42,766 bases of DNA from Lachnospiraceae bacterium (GTDB taxonomy: Bacteria; Bacillota; Clostridia; Lachnospirales; Lachnospiraceae). The stretch covers positions 1 to 42,766 of the forward strand of contig SVEM01000016.1 in assembly GCA_015057375.1 (NCBI GenBank), read 5' to 3'. The notes below the pieces were generated by a model. The model was not told the DNA's origin. It ran no database searches and saw nothing but the letters and a program-made list of their open reading frames with translations. Each line of letters opens with the position of its first letter. The stretch's first letter is position 1. Shown here piece by piece: positions 1-7,454 of the stretch. The position numbers and the translations under genes are program-made.

Positions 1-46
1 CGGTCATAACAACCTTGTGTACTGGTTTCTTTTCTCTTCTTGCCAT
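1..46 (-). CDS. IS256-family transposase, N-terminal fragment (runs off the left edge)
   Basis: Only the first 15 codons are inside the window, reading MARREKKPVHKVVMT on the minus strand. The ATG at 44-46 is preceded by an AGGAGG ribosome binding site at about 56-62. A short basic start of this kind, ending in KVVMT, is what I recall for IS256/Mutator-type transposases of Clostridia, where EGKR usually follows. The rest of the gene, including the DDE catalytic domain, lies outside the window. The assignment therefore rests on 15 residues plus the terminal-repeat-like sequence just upstream. Another small basic protein is possible. Confidence 0.5.
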   Translation of the reverse strand, partial: MARREKKPVHKVVMT

Positions 47-140
47 AATTAAAAGGCCTCCTATGATTATATTTTATCATAGAAGACCTGATAATTAACT
101 ATTTACAGAAAAACTTTCACACACTCGCACCCCCCTGCTA
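47..140 (-). mobile_element. Probable end of an IS256-type insertion sequence
   Basis: Between the transposase start and the neighbouring esterase lies a short AT-rich leader ending in TTTACAGAAAAACTTTCACA (103-122). On the minus strand this reads TGTGAAAGTTTTTCTGTAAA, which resembles the outer ends of IS256-family elements, where TGTG followed by an A/T tract is common. The exact tip and the target duplication cannot be fixed because the other end is outside the window. The element lies only a few tens of bases beyond the esterase stop codon. Confidence 0.4.
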
Positions 141-160
141 TCCGCAGTTTTTATGCGGTA

Positions 161-1552
161 TTATTTTACTGTATAAGTCTTTTTAAGTGTCTTGTAATTT
201 TTCTTTGTAACTGTGATTGCTATCTTGGTTTTCTTAACAAGCTTTGATGAAAGCTTAAGTGTAAATTTCTTGCCTTTAACTATTGCTTTTTTTGCAGCTT
301 TCTTTCCGACTTTGATTTTAACCACAGCGCCCTTTTTAGATACCTTACCGGTGATTTTCTTTGTATTTTTCTTGCATTTTACTGCAGACAACTTGAGAGT
401 CTGTTCAACTGCAGGTGCATTATCATCAATTGAAGGAGATGTAGGTTCCGCAGAAGGAGCAGCAAGTGCAGGAATTGTTTCTGTCTTTGTCTGTTTAACA
501 AATGCACTGTTTGTAAAATCAGCAGATGTGTATGTAATCACGCCTTCAACGCCGACAGCAGCTTCTTTTGTAATTGTTTTTGTTACATCTACTGTTTCTT
601 CCTCAACATAAGATGCGAGTTCGTTACATGTACGTTTAGCTGTTAATTTTGTGTTATCTGCTGACCACTCATAAACAGGCTCTGTAAATGTATACTGTGG
701 TTCAACTTCAATCATCTTTTCTGCATATCTAAGGCCGTACTCTCTCTTTTCGGTTGCCGTGAAATGCAATCCGTCTGAACCGCCTACCAGACCTTCGCAG
801 GAAATTACGTGGAAATTATCGCTTTCTTCAGTAAGCTTGTTGATGTGACTGTTGCCTGTAAGAAGCTGTCCTGCAAGTAATGGGATATTATCGCCAAGTT
901 CAAGATCTGTAATCATATCGTCATACACTTTCTTGACTTTTTGAGACCATGTCATGTCGCCGCCGTCTGTTTCACCCTGATGCATGATGATACCTTTGAT
1001 AACACCGTCTTCCTGAGCTTTCTGTGCCACATCAATAATTCTCTGATATGGATTGCCGCCGAACTGCGCAGCGATATTTTTCATCCAGTCAGCTTCACCT
1101 GCTAAATAACTTTCATAAGTATCTTTATCAAAGCCTTTGATACTTATACCTGCAACAGCAACAACTATGACGCCTATTTTGACATCAGGATTTTCTTCCT
1201 GCTTAAGCTTTGAAATATTAAAACCGAAATAATCGCCAAGACAAACCATTTCATTGCTGTTTGTAAGTGCTGCCTTTGCCTGATACCATTCGCCGACTTC
1301 TCTTTGCTGATTTCCGTCAGTTGTCTGCATCATGTAATAGTTATCAGGAATTTCTAAATCTGCTACTTCGCTTGCAGAACTGCCTGCCATGTTGCTCTGA
1401 CCGAATGCGATATAAATGTGGAAATTAGGATCCGGTCCATTGGCTGAATCCTCTGCTTTGACAGCTGATGCCGGTACAAATAATGTCTGCATAATCAGAG
1501 CAAGTACAAGTAATGTACTTAGAAAAATGTTACGCTTGAATTTCATTTTCAT
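161..1552 (-). CDS. Secreted CE6-type acetyl esterase (SASA/SGNH hydrolase) with lysine-rich C-terminal module
   Basis: The 463-residue protein probably removes acetyl groups from xylan or related polysaccharides outside the cell. A signal peptide spans residues 1-33. The SASA domain covers about 44-283, with the nucleophile Ser53 in FGQSNM, the HQGETD block at 191-196, and the catalytic histidine candidate His263 in SDGLHFT. This is the layout of carbohydrate esterase family 6. After a region rich in Thr and Ser comes a basic tail (about 385-463, many KK pairs) with the look of an Ig-like domain. The start at 1552 follows a GGAGGG site; a longer upstream reading has no ribosome site. A close paralogue lies at 7455-8861. 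Sialate O-acetylesterase is the alternative name for this superfamily, but the nearby xylan and galactan enzymes favour plant polysaccharide. Confidence 0.85.
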   Translation of the reverse strand: MKMKFKRNIFLSTLLVLALIMQTLFVPASAVKAEDSANGPDPNFHIYIAFGQSNMAGSSASEVADLEIPDNYYMMQTTDGNQQREVGEWYQAKAALTNSNEMVCLGDYFGFNISKLKQEENPDVKIGVIVVAVAGISIKGFDKDTYESYLAGEADWMKNIAAQFGGNPYQRIIDVAQKAQEDGVIKGIIMHQGETDGGDMTWSQKVKKVYDDMITDLELGDNIPLLAGQLLTGNSHINKLTEESDNFHVISCEGLVGGSDGLHFTATEKREYGLRYAEKMIEVEPQYTFTEPVYEWSADNTKLTAKRTCNELASYVEEETVDVTKTITKEAAVGVEGVITYTSADFTNSAFVKQTKTETIPALAAPSAEPTSPSIDDNAPAVEQTLKLSAVKCKKNTKKITGKVSKKGAVVKIKVGKKAAKKAIVKGKKFTLKLSSKLVKKTKIAITVTKKNYKTLKKTYTVK

Positions 1553-1578
1553 AAAATACCCTCCATGTATGGTAAATG

Positions 1579-1726
1579 TTTTGCGCTGTGCTTGTGATAA
1601 TATCACAAGCCATACTCACAAACACGCGCTATCGCGCTTTATCGTCTGTTTCACAGACGGTTTGCTCGTTGAACGCGCAAGAAAAACAAATATCACTTCG
1701 TTCTGCTTGTTTTTCTTTTGCGCTGT
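1579..1726 (-). repeat. Structured 5' leader segment flanked by 11-bp direct repeats
   Basis: This stretch lies between the likely promoter and start codon of the first esterase. It is bounded by two copies of TTTTGCGCTGT (1579-1589 and 1716-1726). Inside are several inverted repeats: a perfect 10-bp palindrome at 1590-1610, CGCGCTATCGCG near 1624, CGTCTG/CAGACG at about 1643-1659, and a long hairpin with arms 1675-1689 and 1707-1723. The paralogous esterase gene has a leader of only about 55 nt without any of this. The segment may be an inserted small repeat element or a structured regulatory leader. Confidence 0.6.
1590..1610. promoter_or_regulatory. Perfect 21-bp palindrome, operator-like or RNA hairpin
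   Basis: GCTTGTGATA and TATCACAAGC form 10-bp arms around one central base. The site lies about 40 nt upstream of the esterase start codon. It could be a repressor operator or the last hairpin of the structured leader. No regulator can be named from sequence alone. Confidence 0.45.
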
Positions 1727-1730
1727 TCAC

Positions 1731-1762
1731 AGTATAGCATATCTAACGATAATTAGCTATTT
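1731..1762 (-). promoter_or_regulatory. Promoter of the first CE6 esterase gene
   Basis: On the minus strand the site ends in ATATGCTATACT, an extended -10 box, and contains ATAGCTAATTA upstream. The same layout (ATAGATAATTA, then ATATGTTATAAT at the same spacing) precedes the paralogous esterase at 8922-8953, with 22 of 32 aligned positions identical. Transcription from here gives a leader of about 170 nt. Confidence 0.6.
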
Positions 1763-1836
1763 ATTTGAGTAAAGTTGAAAGTACCGAAATGTGCAGGTAT
1801 ATGCAAGAAATGAACATAAAATGATTCCAATGTTGG

Positions 1837-1905
1837 AGCAAAAATTGACTATATCTATATTGATATTTGGCGAGAAATAGATATGTTCATGTGCTAGTAT
1901 TTTAT
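1837..1905 (+). promoter_or_regulatory. Shared hydrolase promoter, copy A
   Basis: The site contains GATATTTG at 1862-1869 followed by GCGAGAAA, and TGTGCTAGTATTTTAT ending at 1905. GATATTTG and TATTTTAT (1898-1905) start 36 nt apart. The same two boxes at the same distance precede the genes at 4339 and 9948. An activator site next to a -10 region that lacks a good -35 box fits AraC-type control. Confidence 0.65.
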
Positions 1906-1964
1906 CAGACGGTCTGTTTAAGAATCCAAATGCTGTTTATAAGAAAATGAAGGAGGATATCAAG

Positions 1965-4232
1965 ATGATAAATGATACTGTTAAAATGAATGAAAAAATA
2001 AGAGTTTGTCTTAAAATTACGGCATTTGATGGTGTTTTGCCGAAATCCGAAAAAATCTTAATGCTTGATGATATTGCCGGGAAAGACAAACTTGAATTAG
2101 AAGGTTCATTGTGGAATGTCAGTTGGAATGTTTTACATGATGACGAAAGAAAAAACATTTCAAACTGGAATGTGAAATTCAATCTTGCTTCAGGTGAATT
2201 GAAAAATGCGAATGTTTCGGTTGGTTTCATTTTTTCGGAGTGGAAAAGAGATAATTATGTATTTATGCCGGCATCCGCATACAACGGCAACAGATTTCGT
2301 GCAATACGAATGAAGTATCCTCCAATGCTTCACGAAAAAGACTGTATCGGAGCAGATATGCCGATTACGACAACCGATATTCCAAGATTAATGCAAGATG
2401 GTAAGCCTGCATGGCTGCATTTTCGCTCGGGAGACCTTGCAACGCCTTGTATGGGATTTTGGTCAAAAAAGTTTAATGAGGGATTTCAACTTTACGCTGA
2501 ACAAGATACTGATGCCGGATATACGGGATTCCTTGTAAATGAATTGGAAGACTCAGCTGAATTATGGTTGGAATCGCCTGCAGTAAGGAAATTATTGTAT
2601 CGCTGGTCTAATTCAGAAAGACCATCAGATGATAACGGATATGATTTTTCTGTTGGTGATGAAGTAGTATTAGATTTCAAGGTTAATGTTTTTGAATGTG
2701 AGGATATAAATAAGTTTTACAAAGAATTCTTTTCGATGAGAAAAGTATATCATGATGATGAACCTTATATAAATATATTACCTTTTTCAGCTGCATTTTC
2801 GATTATCGAAAAAGAGTATCTTGCTAATCATTGGAATGAAAAATCACAATATATCCGATTGAATTCCAATAAAGAACCGGAATATACGATTTTCGGAGAT
2901 TGGCAGACTGGTTGGGTGGGCGGCGGTCTAAGTTCTCTTGCATTTGTCTCATCGGGCACGGAGCTGTCTAAAGAGCGTGCGGTTAAAACAATAACAACTG
3001 CATTTGAAAGATTACAAAATAAAAACGGCTGGTTATATGCTATTGAATATAACGGGACAATTTATGGTGACGATTTTGATGATCATGAGAATTATAATGT
3101 GCTTTTACTTCGTAAAAATGCAGATTTCCTATTATTTTCCATACGACAGATTATGTTGATGAAAAACAAAGGTATCGAAGTGCCGGAAGAATGGTTTAAC
3201 GGGGTTGAAAAACTAGCCGATGCATTTGTAAGACTGTGGAATAAATACGGGCAGTTCGGACAGTATATAGACATCGAAGAGGAAACGATTCTAATCGGTG
3301 GAACTGCAAGTGTCGGAATTGCTCCGGGAGCACTATGTCTTGCATCGGAGCTTTTGGGCAAGGAAGAGTATTTGCAGACAGCGATAGCTGCTGCGAAAAA
3401 ATACTACGACGATTTTCTTATGAATGGAATAACAAATGGAGGACCGGGAGATATACTTCAGGCACCTGACAGCGAGTCTGTATTCGGACTGCTTGAGTCT
3501 TATGTCAGACTATATGATGCAACAAAAGATATCTATTGGATTGAATGTGCGGAAAATTGTGCAAGACAGTGTGCATCATGGTGCGTTTCTTATGATTTTC
3601 ATTTTCCTGAGGAAACTGTATTCGGAACTCTTGGTATGAAAACAAAAGGCAGTGTTTATGCGAGTGTTACAAATAAACATTCAGCACCGGGATTCTGTGT
3701 CGGAAGCGGTCAGTCATTCCTGAAACTTTACAAGTTGACAAAGGACAGACGATATTTGGACGTATGCCGCGATACGGCACATAATATAACTCAGTATCTC
3801 TCACGTGAAGACAGATTGATATACAGTTGGGAAGATAAATATCTCAAACCGGGCTGGATGTGTGAACGAGTCAATATGAGCGATTGGGAAACAAAGCAAA
3901 ATATGGGCGGAGTTTTCTATGGCTCGTGTTCATGGTGCATTATATCATGTCTTTTGACATACTGTGAAATTCCCGGAATTCTTTTTCACACAGATACAGG
4001 AGAAGCAATTGTATTTGACCATGTAGAAGCTGAGGTTATGGATGAAGGTGATTTTTGGACATTGAAAGTTACAAATCGGACGGAGTTTGATGCGAATGTC
4101 AGAATCCTTGTTGATAATGAAAATTGTGATACAGTGCTTAGCGGTGAATTTATGCTTGATGGATGCACTGATATAAACGTCCCTTCTCATGAGGAACGTA
4201 AAATTTCATTCAAAAAAATTAAATTGCTGTAA
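1965..4232 (+). CDS. Putative cytosolic six-hairpin (alpha/alpha)6 glycoside hydrolase, unassigned family
   Basis: The 755-residue protein has no signal peptide, so it should act inside the cell on imported oligosaccharides. The N-terminal ~250 residues are beta-rich. The central part (about 260-640) has the repeated helical hairpins, aromatic pairs and Gly-rich turns of six-hairpin glycosidases (for example FGDWQTGWVGGG, NGITNGGPGDILQAPDSES, SAPGFCVGSGQSF). The last ~100 residues are a beta-rich domain. Cysteines are frequent (CARQCASWC, CSWC). I cannot assign a CAZy family, so the substrate is unknown. The start at 1965 has AAGGAGG nine bases upstream; the in-frame ATG at 1947 lies upstream of that site and is not favoured. 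The promoter matches those of the GH97 and GH43 genes. Confidence 0.7.
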   Translation: MINDTVKMNEKIRVCLKITAFDGVLPKSEKILMLDDIAGKDKLELEGSLWNVSWNVLHDDERKNISNWNVKFNLASGELKNANVSVGFIFSEWKRDNYVFMPASAYNGNRFRAIRMKYPPMLHEKDCIGADMPITTTDIPRLMQDGKPAWLHFRSGDLATPCMGFWSKKFNEGFQLYAEQDTDAGYTGFLVNELEDSAELWLESPAVRKLLYRWSNSERPSDDNGYDFSVGDEVVLDFKVNVFECEDINKFYKEFFSMRKVYHDDEPYINILPFSAAFSIIEKEYLANHWNEKSQYIRLNSNKEPEYTIFGDWQTGWVGGGLSSLAFVSSGTELSKERAVKTITTAFERLQNKNGWLYAIEYNGTIYGDDFDDHENYNVLLLRKNADFLLFSIRQIMLMKNKGIEVPEEWFNGVEKLADAFVRLWNKYGQFGQYIDIEEETILIGGTASVGIAPGALCLASELLGKEEYLQTAIAAAKKYYDDFLMNGITNGGPGDILQAPDSESVFGLLESYVRLYDATKDIYWIECAENCARQCASWCVSYDFHFPEETVFGTLGMKTKGSVYASVTNKHSAPGFCVGSGQSFLKLYKLTKDRRYLDVCRDTAHNITQYLSREDRLIYSWEDKYLKPGWMCERVNMSDWETKQNMGGVFYGSCSWCIISCLLTYCEIPGILFHTDTGEAIVFDHVEAEVMDEGDFWTLKVTNRTEFDANVRILVDNENCDTVLSGEFMLDGCTDINVPSHEERKISFKKIKLL

Positions 4233-4259
4233 CAAAATCAATTTATTATTACAGCAATT
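4222..4259. terminator. 11-bp inverted repeat over the stop codon of the six-hairpin glycosidase gene
   Basis: AATTGCTGTAA (4222-4232) pairs perfectly with TTACAGCAATT (4249-4259) across a 16-nt loop. It includes the stop codon and abuts the next promoter. There is no long T run after it, so it may be a weak terminator or an operator. Confidence 0.4.
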
Positions 4260-4312
4260 ATTTATATAGATATTTGGTAAAAAACAGAAATACTGCTGTA
4301 TAGGTATTTTAT
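4252..4312 (+). promoter_or_regulatory. Shared hydrolase promoter, copy B
   Basis: GATATTTG at 4269-4276 and TATTTTAT at 4305-4312 start 36 nt apart, as in copies A and C. Sequence between the boxes is less conserved than between A and C (TAAAAAAC in place of GCGAGAAA). It drives the GH97 gene. Confidence 0.6.
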
Positions 4313-4338
4313 CGATCAGCTAACTTAAGGAGGTTAAC

Positions 4339-7300
4339 ATGAAAAAACAAATATGCAGCTTGGTAACGACTATTGTAATATCGTTATCTTTAATCTTAGG
4401 AATTTCTTCTCCCGGATATATAGGTAATATTGATGGCGGAAGTGTGCAGGCGGCGGTTTATGGAGATGAGGGGGCTGAGGGACTTTTAGATATAGATGGA
4501 CTCAGTGTAAAATCTCCTGATGGGAAAATAAGAGTTCAGATATGGGCTGATGAGCTCGGAACATATTATTATTCTGTTTATTTTAATGATATCGTTGTAT
4601 TAAAGTGTGCGAAATTCGGTATTAAGACTGAAGGGGTGGATCTTTCTACAGGTATGACACTTGATGAATCTTCTATAAAGATTGTTACCGGAGAGAATGA
4701 CTATGACCTTATTCAGGGACCTGTAAATCATGTTACAAATACATACAATGAACTTGTATTTGTACTAAGTAAAGGTAATGCTGAAGTTACGATGAATTTT
4801 AGGGTTATGAATGAGGGAATTGCATATCGTTATAATATTGATTCAGATACATCAAGTACAAGCGAAGTGCTTTCCATCACAAGTGAAGAAAGTTATTTCA
4901 TTTTGCCTGATACTACTACATATTGGACAACAGATCAGGGTCGTACCTATGAATCAAGTTCATATACTCAAAGAACAAATGCAGAGATGATATCATATAA
5001 CGGTACAATTTCTACACCGGCTCTTTGTAATACCGGAACAAATGGCAAGGATATATGGGTACTGCTTTCTGAGGCAGCGGTATATAATCAGGAAGATACA
5101 TATTGTGCTTCAATATTTGAAACTTCAAGCGGAACTAACGCACTTAAAGTTCGTTTCGGAACTTCGCTTGAAGGTGAAGATGATATGAGCAATCACGGTG
5201 CTCAAAGGTATGGTGCAAGTATACAGATTTCGCAGGTGGATTTTATAAATAAGGCAACTACACCTTGGAGAGCGGCTATTATTGGAGAAGAAATAGGAAA
5301 TATCACTTCAAGTACACTTATCTATGACCTTAATCCGGAACCATATGAGGGATATGATTTCTCATGGGTAGAGCCGGGAACTTCTGTATGGTCATGGTGG
5401 TCAACTGCTTCAGATGCGATTGATTATGACAGCATGTATGACTATATAGATTTCTGTCATGAGATGGGAATTACATATTGTCTTGTAGACTATGGTTGGG
5501 AATTATGGCCTGACTATGAATCAAAGGTAGCCGATCTTGTTGAATATGGAAACGAACAAAATGTAGGGCTTATATTATGGTATGGTGTTCATAAATGGGA
5601 TGCAAAGCATATTTTTGACCTTGACAACTATGATGATATTGAAGAACAGATGTCATGGTGTGAGGAAATGGGTGTTAAAGGTGTAAAGGTTGACTACATC
5701 GAGAGTGACAGCCAGTTTACCATGAACAACATGTACATGATCATTGAGAGTGCAGCAAGACATAAGCAGGTTGTAAACTTCCACGGTGCTACAGATCCTA
5801 ACGGTGAGTGCAGAACATTCCCGAACCTCTTATCTACGGAGGCTGTATGCGGAATGGAGTACTTCAAGTGGTCAGACGCTTCAGCACCGGAGACACTTGT
5901 TACACTTCCATTTACACGTAATGTAATCGGCTCAATGGAGTATACTCCAACACTTATGCAGCATCCAAGAAGTCCTGCCACATCAGGATTTATGCTTTCG
6001 ATGTGCATAAACTACGAATCAGCGGTATCCACATTTGCTCAGTCAGGATATGTATATCCGGGTTACATTGCAGTACCGCTTATAGCAGATGTTCCAAGTA
6101 CATGGGATGAAACAAGAGTTATAGACGGATATCCTCGCAGTCATGTAATTATGGCAAGAAGAAATGGAGAAAACTGGTATCTTGGTGCTATGACAGTTGC
6201 AGCTGAAAATTATGAAGTGCCGCTTGATTTCCTTGAAGACGGCGTGACGTATCATGCATATATTTACAGAGATAATTCTGACGGTTCGGCGCTGGAATTT
6301 GAGGAAACCACAGTGACTTCAGCAGATACGATGGATCTTGATCTGTTGCAGTATGGCGGAGCAGCTGTCAAGTTTACAAAGGATGATCCGATTAAGTATA
6401 CAGAGTATGACAGCTATACTTTTTATGAAGCAGAGGATGCCAAACTTGGCGGAAATACAAGTATTTCATCGGGTCAGGCAGCAGCTTCAGGTATGAAGAC
6501 TGTAGAAAATATCACAGGCAGCTCAGAAAACAGAGTTACATTTGATGTTGAAGTTCCTGAAGATGGGATATATAAGATACGAGCATATATTATTTCTGCT
6601 GAACAGAGAAACCTTGTATTTGATATAAACGGTGAAGAACAGATAGAGCTCAGCGGTGTTATAGGTATATCAGGAGACTGGGGTGCTGTAAGGCATACAG
6701 AAGAGATAACCGCAAATCTTTATGCAGGAAGCAATACCATAGCTCTTTATGTAAACAGCGGAAACGGTCCGAATATTGACCGTATTTCGGTGTCAAAGCC
6801 AAGAATTGATGATGAAGCGGTTGCAACACTTTCGCAGGAGTCATATATCTACGATGGAAGTGAATGTAAACCGGATGTTACTCTTACATCAGATACAAGA
6901 ACTTATATAGAAAATGAAAACTACAGTGTGTTCTATTCAAAATATGATGAAGTTGGAACAGCCAAAGTTTATATCAGAGGAATTAACGGTTACGGCGGAC
7001 AGATTGTTAAGGAGTACTCAATTGAAGCTCCTGCAACTCCTGCACCGGCAGTTACTCAGGCACCTGCAGGCCCAACCGTAACTCATACAGCAGATGCACC
7101 TGCTGCACCGAAGGCAGTTAAGATAAAATCTGCTAAGAGTACAGCAAAGAAAAAAATTGTTGTAAAATGGAAGAAGATAAAAGGTGCAAACGGATACCAG
7201 ATTACTTACTCTACAAATAAGAAATTCAGAAAAGCGAAGACTATAAATGTCAAGGCTAAAAAGGTTAAATACACTATCAAGAAGCTTAAGAGCGGTAAGA

Positions 7301-7395
7301 AATACTTTATCAAGGTAAGAGCGTATAAGCTTAATGGTAAGGAAAAGGTAACCGGAGCATGGAGCAAAGTAAAGGTTGTAAAAAAAGTAAAATAA
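4339..7395 (+). CDS. Secreted GH97 glycosidase (probably retaining alpha-galactosidase) with CBM and FN3 modules
   Basis: The 1018-residue exoenzyme has a signal peptide (1-39). A GH97 beta-sandwich covers about 50-330 and the catalytic barrel about 335-620. Asp452 in GVKVDY is at the nucleophile position of retaining GH97 enzymes such as the characterised Bacteroides alpha-galactosidase. The following block STEAVCGMEY (Glu501, Glu507) should contain the acid/base. A C-terminal GH97 domain ends near 680. Then come a CBM6/35-like module beginning FYEAEDAKLGG (about 690-815), a small Ig-like domain, a Pro/Ala linker and a lysine-rich fibronectin type III domain (about 923-1018). GH97 is best known from Bacteroidetes, so its presence in a Firmicute is notable. 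The start has AAGGAGG eight bases upstream. Alpha-glucosidase is the alternative activity. Confidence 0.85.
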   Translation: MKKQICSLVTTIVISLSLILGISSPGYIGNIDGGSVQAAVYGDEGAEGLLDIDGLSVKSPDGKIRVQIWADELGTYYYSVYFNDIVVLKCAKFGIKTEGVDLSTGMTLDESSIKIVTGENDYDLIQGPVNHVTNTYNELVFVLSKGNAEVTMNFRVMNEGIAYRYNIDSDTSSTSEVLSITSEESYFILPDTTTYWTTDQGRTYESSSYTQRTNAEMISYNGTISTPALCNTGTNGKDIWVLLSEAAVYNQEDTYCASIFETSSGTNALKVRFGTSLEGEDDMSNHGAQRYGASIQISQVDFINKATTPWRAAIIGEEIGNITSSTLIYDLNPEPYEGYDFSWVEPGTSVWSWWSTASDAIDYDSMYDYIDFCHEMGITYCLVDYGWELWPDYESKVADLVEYGNEQNVGLILWYGVHKWDAKHIFDLDNYDDIEEQMSWCEEMGVKGVKVDYIESDSQFTMNNMYMIIESAARHKQVVNFHGATDPNGECRTFPNLLSTEAVCGMEYFKWSDASAPETLVTLPFTRNVIGSMEYTPTLMQHPRSPATSGFMLSMCINYESAVSTFAQSGYVYPGYIAVPLIADVPSTWDETRVIDGYPRSHVIMARRNGENWYLGAMTVAAENYEVPLDFLEDGVTYHAYIYRDNSDGSALEFEETTVTSADTMDLDLLQYGGAAVKFTKDDPIKYTEYDSYTFYEAEDAKLGGNTSISSGQAAASGMKTVENITGSSENRVTFDVEVPEDGIYKIRAYIISAEQRNLVFDINGEEQIELSGVIGISGDWGAVRHTEEITANLYAGSNTIALYVNSGNGPNIDRISVSKPRIDDEAVATLSQESYIYDGSECKPDVTLTSDTRTYIENENYSVFYSKYDEVGTAKVYIRGINGYGGQIVKEYSIEAPATPAPAVTQAPAGPTVTHTADAPAAPKAVKIKSAKSTAKKKIVVKWKKIKGANGYQITYSTNKKFRKAKTINVKAKKVKYTIKKLKSGKKYFIKVRAYKLNGKEKVTGAWSKVKVVKKVK

Positions 7396-7436
7396 AAAAC
7401 ACTCCCGGATTTTACATCAATCCGGGAGTGTTTTTT
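7394..7436. terminator. Bidirectional intrinsic terminator
   Basis: Two 18-base arms (7394-7411 and 7419-7436) pair perfectly around a 7-nt loop, with an A run on one side and a T run on the other. It sits between the convergent GH97 and second esterase genes and can stop transcription from both. Confidence 0.93.
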
Positions 7437-7454
7437 ATTATCTTTTAATTCCGT

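Noticed and set aside
213-611. Plus-strand open frame opposite the first esterase
   Set aside because: It is the antisense shadow of the lysine-rich tail (AAG/AAA codons give TTT/CTT on the other strand) and has no ribosome site. The same shadow appears opposite the second esterase at 7507-7902.
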